64,000 bases of DNA from Panax quinquefolius (taxonomy: Eukaryota; Streptophyta; Magnoliopsida; Apiales; Araliaceae): the NCBI GenBank assembly GCA_020205615.1, contig CM035161.1, forward strand, positions 3,092,526 through 3,156,525, in the 5' to 3' direction. Shown here one piece after another: positions 39,929 to 52,281 of the stretch (the first letter of the stretch is position 1; every line of letters begins with the position of its first letter). The notes beneath the pieces were generated by a model. The model was not told the origin of the DNA, searched no databases, and was given only the letters and a program-made list of their open reading frames with translations. The translations under genes and the position numbers were made by a program.

Positions 39929-42341
39929 TGTGAGACCCAGATTTTATTAATAAAGATTTAAATTTGGTGAAATAATTTTTTAATATTATGGTGTGAATTT
40001 GAGATAATATTATAGTTGTGGGTAGTATTTATAAATTTTGCAAAGTATGCAAGTGGTTATATTATATTCGATTGGTAGGGAATATTCGGTTTAGAGGAGA
40101 ATAATAAATGCATAACGGCTCAATCATTGGTGGACCCCTATAATGTAATTATTCGGATCGGAGAAAGCGACAAAAATATTTTATTGAAATAACTATGGAA
40201 GTTTTACCAGTAGTTCTTGTTGAACTACTTCGGTAGTAAAAAGTACGATAATCGTGTGGTTGCATAAGTAAGATTACCGGTATTGATTATTGATGCTTAT
40301 GTGAGAAGTCACCGGTTTGATTCCATTATTGTCGATTAATAATATGAATTATTATAGCGATAATGACGTTTTGTTTTATTCAGTATTATTAACGTAATAA
40401 AAGCGAAACATCTTTTATATAAAATAGAATACTTTATTAAAGTTATTCTATAAATAGAATATATTATATTTTATTATGCATAGTGTTGCATAGTGTTTTG
40501 CGTATAGTATTGCATAGTGTTTGCATAGTAAAATGTTTTTTATATAAATAGAATATATTATATTTTATTTAAAAGATTTTTCTTTAAATATGGACCGTCA
40601 GATTAAAGTAAATCAATCTGGATAGTTCATGGATTAATTCTTATGCATTCCATTTTCCTATAAATAAGCTCATTCCTTCATTATTTTCTTACGAATTCAT
40701 TGAAACTCTGAGAGAGAAATTATAGAGAGAAGTTATAGAGAAAATTATAGAAAGAAGAAGAGTATTCGCTACTTCACTATTTCTATATTCAGGTTTTTTT
40801 ACTTGTAAAGGGTGTTATTCTTTCTTCTGAAGAGAGAACTTCATTATTCCATTCATTATTATTACATTGGAATAACTCGTAAAAGTGGCATACCCTATAC
40901 ATAACTTCGTATACATGGCAGATACCCTATACTTGGTGAAATCCTTATGTTATTCCATTGCTTATTATTACATTGGAATAACTTTGTATACTGTGATTTA
41001 CCCTATACTTGGTGACATTCTTCTATTATTCTCATTGGAACATCCTCGTCATGCATGTGTTTTACAGGACACGGTTCCGCTTTTTATTATCTACATTGGA
41101 ACATCACGCTCGTGTGTTTTACAGGACTGGTTAAAATCTTTATCATTACGTTGGAATATCCTATCGTGTGTTATACACCAGGACCTGGTTCCATCTTTAT
41201 TATTACATTGGAACATCCACGCCGGTGTAATTTCACGACGACTGGTTCCGTTATTATTATTCATTGGAATAACTTTTGTCATGTCAAATCTGCATGCATG
41301 GTGATTTCTTTTGTTATTCCATTCTTTATTATACCCGGTTAGTTAAAACTTTGACTTATACTCCATGAAATTAGTAGAATATCCTCGATATTTGCGTTTC
41401 ATCCAAAGATATCTTTTCATGGAAATATTCTTCCGATCATTCTTGAATTTTACTCTCACGTAAACAATATCATGTTGATAATTTGGACGTTAATAATTCA
41501 TGGATTAAATAATTCTTGAACTTATTTTATTGAATTATTATGTCATTGTCATCATCCTCATGTTATATTATGTTATCTTTGGCTTACGCAGATAGATGAA
41601 CTTAGTATGATTATGACCTGGGATCATTCGGTATAATCATGACTTGATATAAATGATGTGACAAAAAGTCTCGATGGCCTGTAATGCGATGATGGATAGT
41701 TTTTGGTATGATTATGACCGAGGGGGTGATTCGGTATAGTCATGACCATTGATAATTTGATGAAAATCCTTGGCTAGTGAGTACGAGGATGATTAGATGT
41801 GGTGGTTTATTTATTAAGTCTCAGTCTCGTGATAAAAATTGATGAAAACCTTTTAAAACCTAAAAGATAGTAGACTTTATTCTCTACTTGACTCTTTTAA
41901 TGGGTCGCTTATTCTGCTGCAGATTAAACTGGTCAGTCTATTGTATTTTATCGTTTAACCTTTGTTGAAGGCTAATGATAATTTATTCTCGCATTATCTT
42001 AGTCATAATATTTCTTCTTGGGCTAGTTGAGCTCACCCTTTCTTTTCACCGTTCTCTTCGTGAAATGAGAACATACCATTTTAGCAGTCGGGAACGAAGT
42101 AATGGTCCGAGAGGATAGCATTATTAGTAGTCCTCACTATTACGTGAAATAGTGTGATAATAATGTAATGAGGACTCCTTTTGAGTTTGTATAATATCTA
42201 GTAGACAAAATTTGTATTCAAACTCACGGTTTATGTCAGTATTGCATGCTACGCTTATATTAGTAAGTTGTATTTGAATTTATGTACCATGTAAGTGGCG
42301 ACCCAAGATGGGTGACGTATACCTAATTTTGGGGCGCCACA
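39929..42341 (+). repeat. Element D 3' LTR
   Basis: 2413 bp, TGTGAGACCCAG to GGCGCCACA. Differs from the 5' LTR mainly by small indels and short substitutions. Open stretches near 40885–41340 are counterparts of those in the 5' LTR and are not genes. Confidence 0.93.
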
Positions 42342-42346
42342 AGAAA

Positions 42347-42576
42347 GATTTTTTAGCGATCCTCACTATTTCGTAAAATAGTGTATGAATAATTGTAATG
42401 AGGACTTATTTGAGTGTTGATATTATACTGTAAGACAATATTTATATTTAAACTCACAGTATGTGTTGTCGTATTTTTGCATGATAATTGTATTATTGAA
42501 GTTGTAGTTTGTTTTACATACTCATGTATTTGACAACCTCGGAATGGGTGTTGTATACCTATTTTGGGGCGCCACA
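42347..42576 (+). repeat. Element A 3' LTR, last piece
   Basis: Continues from 33145 (GATTTTTTAGC in both the 5' LTR and here) and ends GGGGCGCCACA. Marks the outer right end of the nest. Confidence 0.93.
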
Positions 42577-42577
42577 C

Positions 42578-42580
<3 letters not shown>

Positions 42581-42626
<46 letters not shown>
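42581..42626. repeat. (AT)n microsatellite
   Basis: 23 AT units adjoining the right end of element A. The left end of A also lies near a (TA)n tract (2979–3014), so A may have inserted into TA-rich DNA. Confidence 0.9.
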
Positions 42627-42628
<2 letters not shown>

Positions 42629-42711
42629 ATTGGCTAGTTAGGATTTTTTTGACCCACTGATGTAGTTAATTATTGGTTGAATGACAATTATGTTGTTCCG
42701 AATTTTGATCT

Positions 42712-43805
42712 AACCCGACCCAGTTTCACCCAATGTAAAATTTTAATATTTTAAAATATAAAATTATTTTTAAAATAAGTTTAAAATAATAATTATATTT
42801 AACATTTAAAATATATATTTAATATTTTAAAATAATATTTAATTTAATATTTTAAAATAAAATAATTGTTTTAAAAATAGTTATTTTGATATTTAAAAAT
42901 AAATATTAGTTTTAAATTTTTTAATAATAATTATATTTAATATTTTAAGATAAAATATTTTTTAAAATAATTTCAAAAAATTATTATTGTTAATATTTTC
43001 AAAGAAAATATTATTTTAAAATAATAATTATATTTAATATTTTAAAATAAAATATTATTTTTTAAAAAGTTATAAACATAATTATTATTATAAGGAAAAA
43101 ATTTAAAACCTTTATTATTTAAAATGAGTAAAGTTTCATAAAATATAGATTCAAAAAATTACATAAGAAGATGAAATTTTATTTTTAAAAACTAAAATAG
43201 ATTTTTCCATTTTTATGTACAGTTTATTTTCAGAAAAAAAAAGTTAATATCTTTACAATTATTATTTGTATTCTTAATATTAGAATTTTTAAAATTAAAA
43301 ACTTAAAATAGAAACTAAAATACATAAAACAATAAAAAAAAAACTGATTCAATATTTTTAAATAAATAATATTTTTAAAATAATAATTATTTTCAAGAAA
43401 AAGATTTAGAATTTTTTAGAAATAATCAAGAACTTTAGGATTCAATCTTAATTATTTCTAAAAAATTCAAAAATTAAGATTTAATCTATATGTTATGAAA
43501 TTTAACTCATTTTTGAGAAAAATAAAAGTTTCTAATATTTTTCCTTTGAATAATAATTATTTTAAAATATTAAATATAATTATTATTTTAAAATAATTAT
43601 TTTATTTTAAAATATAAAATAATATTATATTTTAAAATATTAAAAATTTGGGTTGGGTCAAACTGGGTCGGGTTGAGGTTAAATTGGGATGAAGGAACGG
43701 AAACGCCAACAAAATGCCACTTTAAGAACCTAATTAACGAAAATTGAACTTTAAGAACGATTTTAAAAATGGGTGACAATTTAGAGGGACAGAAATGATA
43801 TTTAG
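42712..43805. mobile_element. AT-rich terminal-inverted-repeat element
   Basis: Ends AACCCGACCCAGTTTCACCC (42712) and, in reverse complement, AACCCGACCCAGTTTGACCC (43674), running into TTTTAATATTTTAAAAT on both sides. The ~900-bp interior is almost only A and T with many TTTAAAAT palindromes and no coding. The sequence following the right arm (to about 43805) is also shared with the copy at 60480, so the repeat unit extends past the inverted repeat. No target duplication could be fixed. Confidence 0.65.
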
Positions 43806-44597
43806 AGTTTTTTGATTAAATTTATTTGTTAGTAGATTCGTTATTTAGAGGTTTTTGATTGTGCAATACAAAAGTTTACTAGTATCACTTGTAGAATATT
43901 GTTGGTGGTGTTGTTGGGTGGACTGGTGGTATTGGTGGGTGAACTGTTGCTGCTAATTAACGGTGGTTGGGTTGATAATTAGACAAACAGTATTAATGGT
44001 TAAGAGGGTAAAACCAAGTTTGCTTATCTAATGTGATTTAGTTTTGTTATTATTTATTTTTATATATACAAATTGATTTTAATTAAGAATAATGTTGGAG
44101 ACACAAACTATTCTACAAACATTTTATAAACTGCTGATGTGTCATATTCCATATCAATATATTATGTGGGGCCAAAGACTACATTGAAATAATTTATTCA
44201 TCAATATGTTGAGGTGGTACTCATGCCACATCGCTAGATTTAGAAATATTGTAAAATAGTTAAGGTCTCAATATTATTTCTTTAATTAATTACTTCAAAT
44301 TCTTATTTGTTAGTAATTAGGACTTGAGGTTTGATTTGGTGGTGTTTTGCAGACATTAAGTGTGCCATACATGAAGTCATCACGCAACAAGACTAGAAAG
44401 ATGCAAGGGGTCAGACAACTAGCTAGAGATTACACTAGTAAACTGTAAAATGGAAATGATTTTTTTTATATTTATGACGATATCGTCACCATAACCTCAT
44501 AATAAAATATGACGATGATGTAAACCGTCGTTATAAAAAAAAAATCGTCATCATAGTCTCTTGCAGAATACACATTTATTGTGTACATATAATTTTT

Positions 44598-44631
<34 letters not shown>

Positions 44632-45590
44632 TTAATGATGGGGTGCAGCCGTGCAGGGTTCAGAAGAGTACGGAGAAGAGGAGGCAAGTAGGCGTGATCT
44701 TAGAAGCCGAGGGCTCTGTCTTGTGCTTGTCTTACGTTACGGCTGGCGGTACTACTGGTGTAGTAGGTGTTTGGTCACCGGCCGGCCCCTAATTAACTTC
44801 ACTACTGGAGGTTCTTAATTAGCTTGTACTAAATTTAATTAGAATCTTGGAAGCCCATGTATATTGGGTGCACATGAGAGATTGATCGATTAATATTTTC
44901 GTCTACATTTTTCTTAATTAGGCTTTATTAATATAATGGAGCAAATTTGGTCATCTTGTAACAGAAGAAGACTTCAGGATGGGATGGACCAAGTTTGATC
45001 CATTATATACTTAGCGATTTATGAATGATTATTATTATTAATTTAATTATTACAAGGAAGGGTCGTATGTATGTATTTATAACATCAACAAATAATAGTG
45101 CATGAATTGTCTTGGATCCTAAAGTTTCAACATGTGTCTAGAATAAAATTATGTGCGAACTCGATTTAAATCAAATCAAACTAATTTACAAATGATTCAA
45201 TTCGTTTACGGACATACCACCTTTCTCTTTTAAAGTTGAATATTATAAGGAGTAGATGTCTCGAACTATGTTGCACCTTAATCTTTTTATATATTATAAG
45301 GTAGTTTTATTTGAAAAAAGGAGAAAAAAAATTAAGACCCTCATCAAAATTGTTAAATTGAGCAACGGTCATTATGACGATTCAACGATACTGTTGTGAG
45401 CTTGATAACATCAACTTATTTTTTATAAATTAATTAACACGTATTTCGATAGATTATTCGTATCAACACTGGAGTAGTAGTATTTTGTTCAATTAATACC
45501 ATGAAATTACTCCAGTCTGACTTTAGTCATTTTAAACAACTATAGACTAGAAATATCTTTTCTCTTATTATATTAGTATCTACTAAAATT
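43806..45590. other. Intergenic, no gene; microsatellites and TE scraps
   Basis: AT-rich with (TA)n near 44600–44628 and short GGTGG-rich repeats near 43900–43970. No open frame resembles a protein in either strand. Confidence 0.6.
44433..44560 (+). mobile_element. Possible CACTA transposon end (remnant)
   Basis: CACTAGTAAACTGT at 44433, followed by subterminal GACGAT/ATCGTC motifs in both directions (TGACGATATCGTCA near 44475, GACGATGATG, CCGTCGTTATAA, ATCGTCATCAT). CACTA elements begin CACTA and have such short subterminal repeats. I found no matching TAGTG end, so it would be a fragment. Confidence 0.35.
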
Positions 45591-46548
45591 TGTCAACACC
45601 GTCTTTCCCTCACTGTTCTTTTGTCGATCTGATCAATCAGCATACCCTTTTTGCATCCCACGTCGGCGTTTTGAAGCTTTCTAATCTAGATTCTCCTGCC
45701 CGGAATTCTTTGAAGCTGTCGTCGGTAACTGATCCAGAACTTTAAATATTCTTAGACTCTGAACTTCTTAGGTTCTTATATTCATACATACATACATATC
45801 TATATTTTCTTTGAATTGAATTTTCATTTTATGACTTTTAATCTACTGGTAATTTCAATCGAACTTTTGAATCAGTTAATAATCGACAGATCGTCATACA
45901 AATCTTAATTATATCGGAGGATAATAGAATTCTTTTCATGTCTTGGTCGCAGCACCAAAGCTTAAAGAGCTTGCTCAAGGGTTCGAGGCCTGGTACCAAA
46001 AAAAAACTCAGGAGCTCCTCCTATATTGACGATTAGGGAAAGATAACCCAAACGAATCTAATAAGTCAACTCAATTTTATTTTATTTTTAAGGAAAAACT
46101 GAAAGAAATCACAGAACTAAGTAACTTCTATGAGACACTGATGGGAATATTCATTTGATAATTTGATGGCAAATAGTAAATGTTACTCCCTATGGGAAGT
46201 CCCAATCTAAACTAGTTTTCTATTTTGGCATCGTGTCAGTTGTAATTGTAATTTCCACACCTAAAAAAATTCTAACTATTGCTCACACGACATACTAACT
46301 AGTTTTAGGAGGACGACCTTGTAGAAATATCCATTCCCTATTCTTTTTATTTACTACTAGTATTGTTGTTGAAAATAATGTAAACTTATATATGTTTGTG
46401 TCTGTGTGTTTGTTTATATATATACACATATAAATATAGACATAGCCACACGTGTGTATTGAACCCAGCAAAAATATGTGTGTGCAGATATACTTTATAA
46501 CTATACTTATAAAATTTTGTTTTTCTGATGGATTTCAAAGGAGAAGAG
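45591..46548 (+). promoter_or_regulatory. Upstream region of the BBD gene
   Basis: Contains GC-richer leader-like sequence at 45600–45730 and a GGTTCGAGGCC stretch (45988) resembling a tRNA B-box followed by A9. Reading frames here are short and not conserved in appearance. Confidence 0.35.
46429..46436 (+). promoter_or_regulatory. Candidate TATA box of the BBD gene
   Basis: TATAAATA 113–120 bp before the ATG at 46549, giving a 5' leader of about 80–90 nt. An alternative is a longer leader starting near 45600 with a leader intron (donor GTAACT near 45728, acceptor GTGTGCAG near 46487). Confidence 0.35.
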
Positions 46549-49500
46549 ATGAGTTCTGTACAAGGACCTGTTATTTGCCCTGCTGGTGTCCAGTCAAAAC
46601 ATACTGGAGTTTACACCCTGCCTGTAAATGGTCCTTTAATGAAGCATAAAATTTTAAGAAGTAGATTCTGGGGATTCAAAGGGAGAAACTGTGGTAGAAT
46701 TAATGTGGGTAATCCACCACGATTGTATAATGGCAAGTTAGTGAAGTGTAGTTTCAGCTCATCGTCCAACGGTAATGGTAGCATGGCTGAAAATTTTAAT
46801 GAGAATGATACGGATTATGTGCTCTCCAGTGTAGTTGAAGCTGGTGAGCTATCTAATTATTAATTTGTTCAAATTCTTTGAAATTTAAAACCAATTTTAC
46901 TGTTACTTATCTCATGTATATAATTTTGATAACTTATCTCATGGAATAATATTTGAAACTATATTCTCCATTATTCTCTTATTTGTGCCATAAATTGAAA
47001 TTGGAGACCTTGTATTCTGTTAATTATAATAATTACAGCAGTTTGGGAACATACTTTTATTGTTGTTTTACTTTTTGTGGGAAAAAGCTGAAAACAGAAA
47101 ATGAAAAGGTTATTCTTTCGATGTCCTCTTTATGCAAGTTAGTTTTTAAAATATTTTAAGATAGGTTAATAGAAACAAATTTCCAGACTAATTTTATGCA
47201 CCAAAATAGTCGTCTCATCTCTTGTGAAGTCAACTTCATTTCTATTTATAGTATTTACTAATATTTCGCTTAAAATATCACCTGGATACTCCTCCCAAAT
47301 TCTTTTGTAGCAAACAATATATTATAATAGTGGTGGTGGTTTTTAATTTTTCCGTGATTTTATATGTGAAGTATATGCAAAATAGCATATAATCTATTTA
47401 TGTGTTTCATCTGTTTTTCAATATAGTTGAGGTGAAGAGCAGTGCAGATGGTTTCATGATCAAAATGAGAGATGGTCGACATTTAAGATGTGCCCATAAC
47501 AAACCTCAGGGTGGGCATCTGCCTGATTATGCACCTCATCCTGCAATTGTACTAAAGATGGAAGATGGGACTGGTCTTCTCCTCCCCATTATCGTTTGTA
47601 TGTTCATACTGCATTCATTACTTTCTAAAATAAATGGTATTATTTCTTTATTGCAAATGATACCTTTGTTTTACTTCTCTTTTTTCTTCCAATCTAAATG
47701 CTTTTACTTCAGTGGAGATGCCAAGCGCGTTGTTAATGGCAGCTGTGCGCAATGTCCAAATTGTATGTTTCCTCTTACCATTGCTTATCTGGCATCATTT
47801 TTGAAGTTATGATATAATAATTCATTGACATATATGCTTAAAGATGAAAACTGATGAAACTTTACCAGGCTAGGCCTAGTATGTATCAAGTTGTGAAGGA
47901 AATCATTGACAAGATGGGTTATGCGGTAAGTAAATACCTATTTTCAGGCTCTTAAGAGTACTGGATACAACTTCCTTGTTAAATGCGAACACTTGACTAT
48001 TACTGAATTTCTTAAGAGTACTGGATACATCTTTTTGCTATCTATACAGGTGAAACTTGTTCGAGTCACGAAGAGAGTACATGAAGCATATTTTGCACAG
48101 TTGTACCTAACGAAGGCATATTCCTATCATGCACTTGTACATTTTATTGGTTTACTTGCTGAGCCAGACAGTATTCTTTTTTTCTCTGGAAGATTGTTTA
48201 ACTGACAGATGGTGGTTGTAACTTGTAACCTCAGTTGGGTGATGAAACAGTGAGTGTAAGCTTTGACCTTAGACCCTCGGATGCCATTAACATTGCAGTG
48301 AGATCCAAGGTACTGCTGCATATTGCAGATTCATTACACATTTTACCTATATTTTTTTCTTTTATTTTGGTACATATGTTATTTTGGTAGATAGGAAATC
48401 ATGATACATGCATTCGTGCACTTCTTGTGAGATAATATGGATCTGGAATTGGTTATCCAAATCACTTTAGTTGTAAGATAAGATTCCTATATGTCGTGGT
48501 AAGACGAACAAAATAAATTGAATTATTTGTCCACTGAAAATGGCTAGTACAAAAAACTAGCTAATGGTCAGAGGATACATCCTTGTATGGTTTTGCAAGT
48601 AAATGAATTGTCTTTTTGACGATATTTTATTTTCTGCAGGTGCCAATACAAGTCAACAAATTCTTGGCATACAGTGATGGAATGAGAGTCATCGAGTCTG
48701 CAAAGTTATTATTTCCCAGCTCTTCTTCAGATGGCTTCATATTAACAGAACTGGACCGGTAGACTTGTATCTAATTTTTTTATAGTTTTATTTCAATGGG
48801 GACAAAGTATATGGCAATAGTTTCATCAAAAAAATCAAGTGGTCAAGTGTTGTAGTCTAGATGGTAAATGTGAATATTTGTACGAGTGCTTGTAGCATTA
48901 TCCATAGAGGATTCCTTGAAATGTTTGGTTATCTGCAAGAATCTTGAAACTTCAAACAGATGTATAAGGGAACTTGATGTTGTTAAAAAAAACAAAAAAC
49001 AAAAAAAAATCATATAGAAAAGGATTGGGCAAAATATGAGAAGTTATGTACTTTACTTTCTCTATTCCAGTATGTGGGAATTAAGGAATTGAATTTTGTG
49101 TCTAATTAAAATATTCTGGTTTCAGGCCCAGTGGCCAGCCATGTGTTGAAACAAAAGAATTTGATCTCGTGCGCAACATGCTGATTGCCGCTGTTGAGGA
49201 ACGTTACAGAGATGCAGGTATGTTTTTCTTTGCATGTTTTTGTAACGTTTAGATATCCTTAAGGTCCGCAACCTACACTGGGACACATGCATGGGTCACC
49301 CTCATCTGTGAGGTTTCTTAGTAGAATAAACGTTGTAGAATGGAAATTAAGAGACCAGAATCTATGATGGATGTTATTGAGCAGAACATGTAGCATGTAG
49401 GGCAGGTTAATTTCTGGTTCAGAAATGGCATGAATATTGTTTCTGATGCTACCTAAAATCATAGAGCCTATATTTGCATCAGAGAATAACTACTTGATTA

Positions 49501-50353
49501 AAAAAATTAGTACATGCAATAAATCACTTCCTTTCCACCTTTCTTCAATGAAATTTTTGCAAAGGGAATAAATAAATAAATGTGAATGCCATGGAAATAA
49601 ATAAATGTGTCCCCCTCAACCCCAACAAAATTAATTTGAAAGAAAGAACATCTCTATTCTCTTACCCTACTTTCCATCAACTTGCATGAAGATGAAAATC
49701 AAATCTAGATATATAGTATCATCATTAAAAGATTTTACTAGCCAAAGTAGTTGACATCTTAAATGTGCCCTCTCTTTATTTTGCTTTACTGACTTAAAGG
49801 GGATTTTACCATAAGAAAAATAAATATTAGCCTCGAACTCTAGTTAGTCTTTCGTGAATTTGTTATTTGGCTCCTTCATTCTACTTGCAAGATTTCTACG
49901 TTTCCTCTTTGGTATATGGAAAATGCCACAATTGTTGAAACATTGAGCAAGTCCATTTAATCTCTCGCACCCTATACAAACGAGTTTTTGTTTTTGTTTT
50001 TGAGGATAGCATAACTATTTTCATACACTTAACATCAGCTTAAAGTTGCATTTAGTAAATTTAACCACAGCTAGGAAGATTTAAATGAGATTGACCGAGT
50101 TTGTACTTGGTGGAGTATTTGGAATTTACTGCTTGGGGAAGGTATAAATCAGCTAAGGTATTTATTTTTGCATCTGACATCTATCTAACCCTTGTGATTG
50201 GACTGATTTTCTAGTTGGTATGTCCAAGTAACTCCTTTTTAGAGTGTTGATCTTTGATTTGAAGTCTGTGACTTGTAATTATTTTTCTGGTCTTTTACAG
50301 CTCAATGGAGGGACAAACTCAGCCAACTTCGATCAAAGAGGAACTGGGCTTAG
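46549..50353 (+). CDS. BBD: Bifunctional nuclease in basal defence (BBD-type), nine exons
   Basis: Exons: 46549–46843, 47427–47597, 47713–47762, 47869–47925, 48050–48115, 48235–48309, 48640–48758, 49126–49217, 50301–50353; 978 nt, 325 aa, the length of Arabidopsis BBD proteins as I recall them. Residues ~1–98 are a variable N-terminus. The bifunctional-nuclease (DUF151) domain follows (GGHLPDYAPHPAIVLKMED, LLLPIIVLEMPS, LVRVTKRVHEAYFAQL, SFDLRPSDAINIAVRSK, VNKFLAYSDGMRVIES), then a C-terminal UVR-like motif (EERYRDAAQWRDKLSQLRSK, ~295–320). Family members have RNase and DNase activity and are linked to pathogen defence and ABA/drought responses. Splice junctions are GT–AG except intron 5, which fits a GC donor (AAG|GCATAT at 48116). 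Start: 46549 matches family starts (MSSVQ); an in-frame ATG at 46528 would add seven residues. Intact, + strand, upstream of the Sec14 gene. Confidence 0.93.
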
Positions 50354-52132
50354 TAGGTATTAAACCTCTGTCTCGATTGTGCCATTTAAATTTCAAGTTT
50401 TGATCTATTGTGGCATTCTCTCTCTCTCTCTCTCCCTCTCTGTGTGTGTATATATATATATGTATAGATTGATTATGAGCATGCGGAGGCACATTGGTTT
50501 CAAAGAAAACTAACAAATTATTGGCGCTTTTATCATGTGTACAGGGCAGGAGAAATTTGTATATAGAAACTGTTGGTTGAAGTAGCCCGGGTTCAGCGTC
50601 TTGGGTAATTATATCTGTATATATTCCCCTTAAGATGGGATGGGATGGACGATAAATAGTGTTAAATGTAATGTTAAATTACAGACAGACAGCCAGCCAG
50701 CCAGCCAATTGCGTTACTGTTTCCTTTACTTGTAATGTGCACATCTCATTTCTTATTTATTTTTTATGGATGTCAGTTCTGTGGTTCGTAGTTGGCTGGT
50801 GTGAAGTTTTACATTATTAGCTAGCTCAATTTAGATCAGACAGAGACGGAAATCAAAATATATTCATATTTGTTAGGCATACGAAAAGTAATGAAAGCAA
50901 CGCTAGGAATATAATTTTTTAAATACTAATATTTAAATTTATTGAATCAAATTACGTCAAATAACTTATTTACTAGTAAATCTTAAGTTGCATTTTTTTA
51001 AAAATGCAATATTTATACCATTTGTAAATTCTAAAAGCAATATTTTTCTTTCATGTTATACCGAGTGTTTAGTCTAATAGTGTGATAAAATTGTATTGTT
51101 ATATTTTAGAATATTATGTCATGTTGTTATTATAAAAATTATATTTAACAGTGAACAGAATCAAACTGGGGCAGAAATTTTGGGATATGAATGTTGACAT
51201 TGTTATAAAATGAGGTATCTTTCTATCTTACTCATTCATCCTATCCTCACGTATTCATTTCTTGTTTGGGGTGGGTGGTTATGTTATTACTTTTTGCAGC
51301 ATATATGAAGTGAATAACATACTCCATCTATCTATCTGTTGGAAATATATATATATATATGTAGAAAAGTGAAGAGATGTTATTATGTCTCAAGGTTACT
51401 AGTAGTATATTTATCCTTTCAAAATTAATTACCTCGTATACTTTTAAAATTTGAAAATAGGAACTCGTCATATTTGAAAATTATGTTTCTTTCATTAATT
51501 AATGCAAGTAAAAATAATAATCACTCCCTCCCTCCCTGTCTGTTTCAAAACGACAACTTAAAAAGAAATCGTCTTTTTTAATAATATGTATATGCCCATA
51601 TTATATTATGAATGCATATAAAAAAAAGGATATGTTAAAAACTTTATAATCTAAAATAAACTCTGAATATCTGATATCTCTAGTTTTTGAATTTACCAAA
51701 AAAGAAAAAAGAGAATGAATAAGAAGGAAACATAACTAAAATTGTCCAATTTTATGGTTAGTTCTGGCATTAATCAATAAAAGGCAGAAAGAAGGAAAAT
51801 GAAACTGTCCCGCCAAAAAACAAAACAAAACAAAACAAACAGCTGGGGTCTCAACTCTCAACTATCAACTATCAACAACCAAGCCCAGCGTGGCAATTGG
51901 CAAAGCTTCTTAATTTAATTTGTAATGAATGAATGACGACTGCTTTACGGATAATAGGCGGGCAGGCGGGCGTGCATCAGCTAAGTAACATGTTTCCTTT
52001 CCTTAGTTGGTTGCCGATTCATTAAAATGAGAGAGGGACAGAGAAAGCTACCTCTTCTGAACTGAACCTATCGCTATGAGTACTCTCTCTCTCTCTCTCT
52101 CTCTTTTATTCTTTAATAATTCTAGCTTATGT

Positions 52133-52147
<15 letters not shown>
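50354..52147 (+). other. BBD 3' flank and intergenic region before the Sec14 gene
   Basis: After the stop comes a (CT)n–(TG)n–(TA)n tract (50419–50462). A possible 3'-UTR intron runs from GTATTA (50357) to TGTGTACAG (50545). CAGC repeats lie at 50684–50706. Around 51524–51570 a CTCCCTCCCTCCCTGTCTG end-like sequence suggests a one-ended Stowaway scrap. (CT)n at 52082–52104 and 52134–52147 likely lies in the promoter or leader of the next gene. Confidence 0.5.

Positions 52148-52167
<20 letters not shown>
52148..52167 (+). promoter_or_regulatory. Possible TATA region of the Sec14 gene
   Basis: (CT)n then (TA)n about 115–135 bp before the ATG at 52282, the arrangement of a pyrimidine patch with a TATA element. 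A microsatellite alone gives the same appearance, so confidence is low. Confidence 0.3.
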
Positions 52168-52281
52168 TATACACACACATGACACAGAGTGATAGAGGGA
52201 GGGTATCATACACAATTTACCTAAACTAGTGTTACCAATTGAGTGTAGGATCAAGGCTAGCTAATTTGAAAATATCACAAA

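Noticed and set aside
45980..46010. tRNA gene from the GGTTCGA sequence
   Set aside because: No acceptor stem, D-arm or anticodon arm can be fitted around it.
51524..51600. A second Stowaway element
   Set aside because: One end-like sequence (CTCCCTCCCTCCCTGTCTG) is present, but no partner inverted repeat or TA duplication was found nearby.
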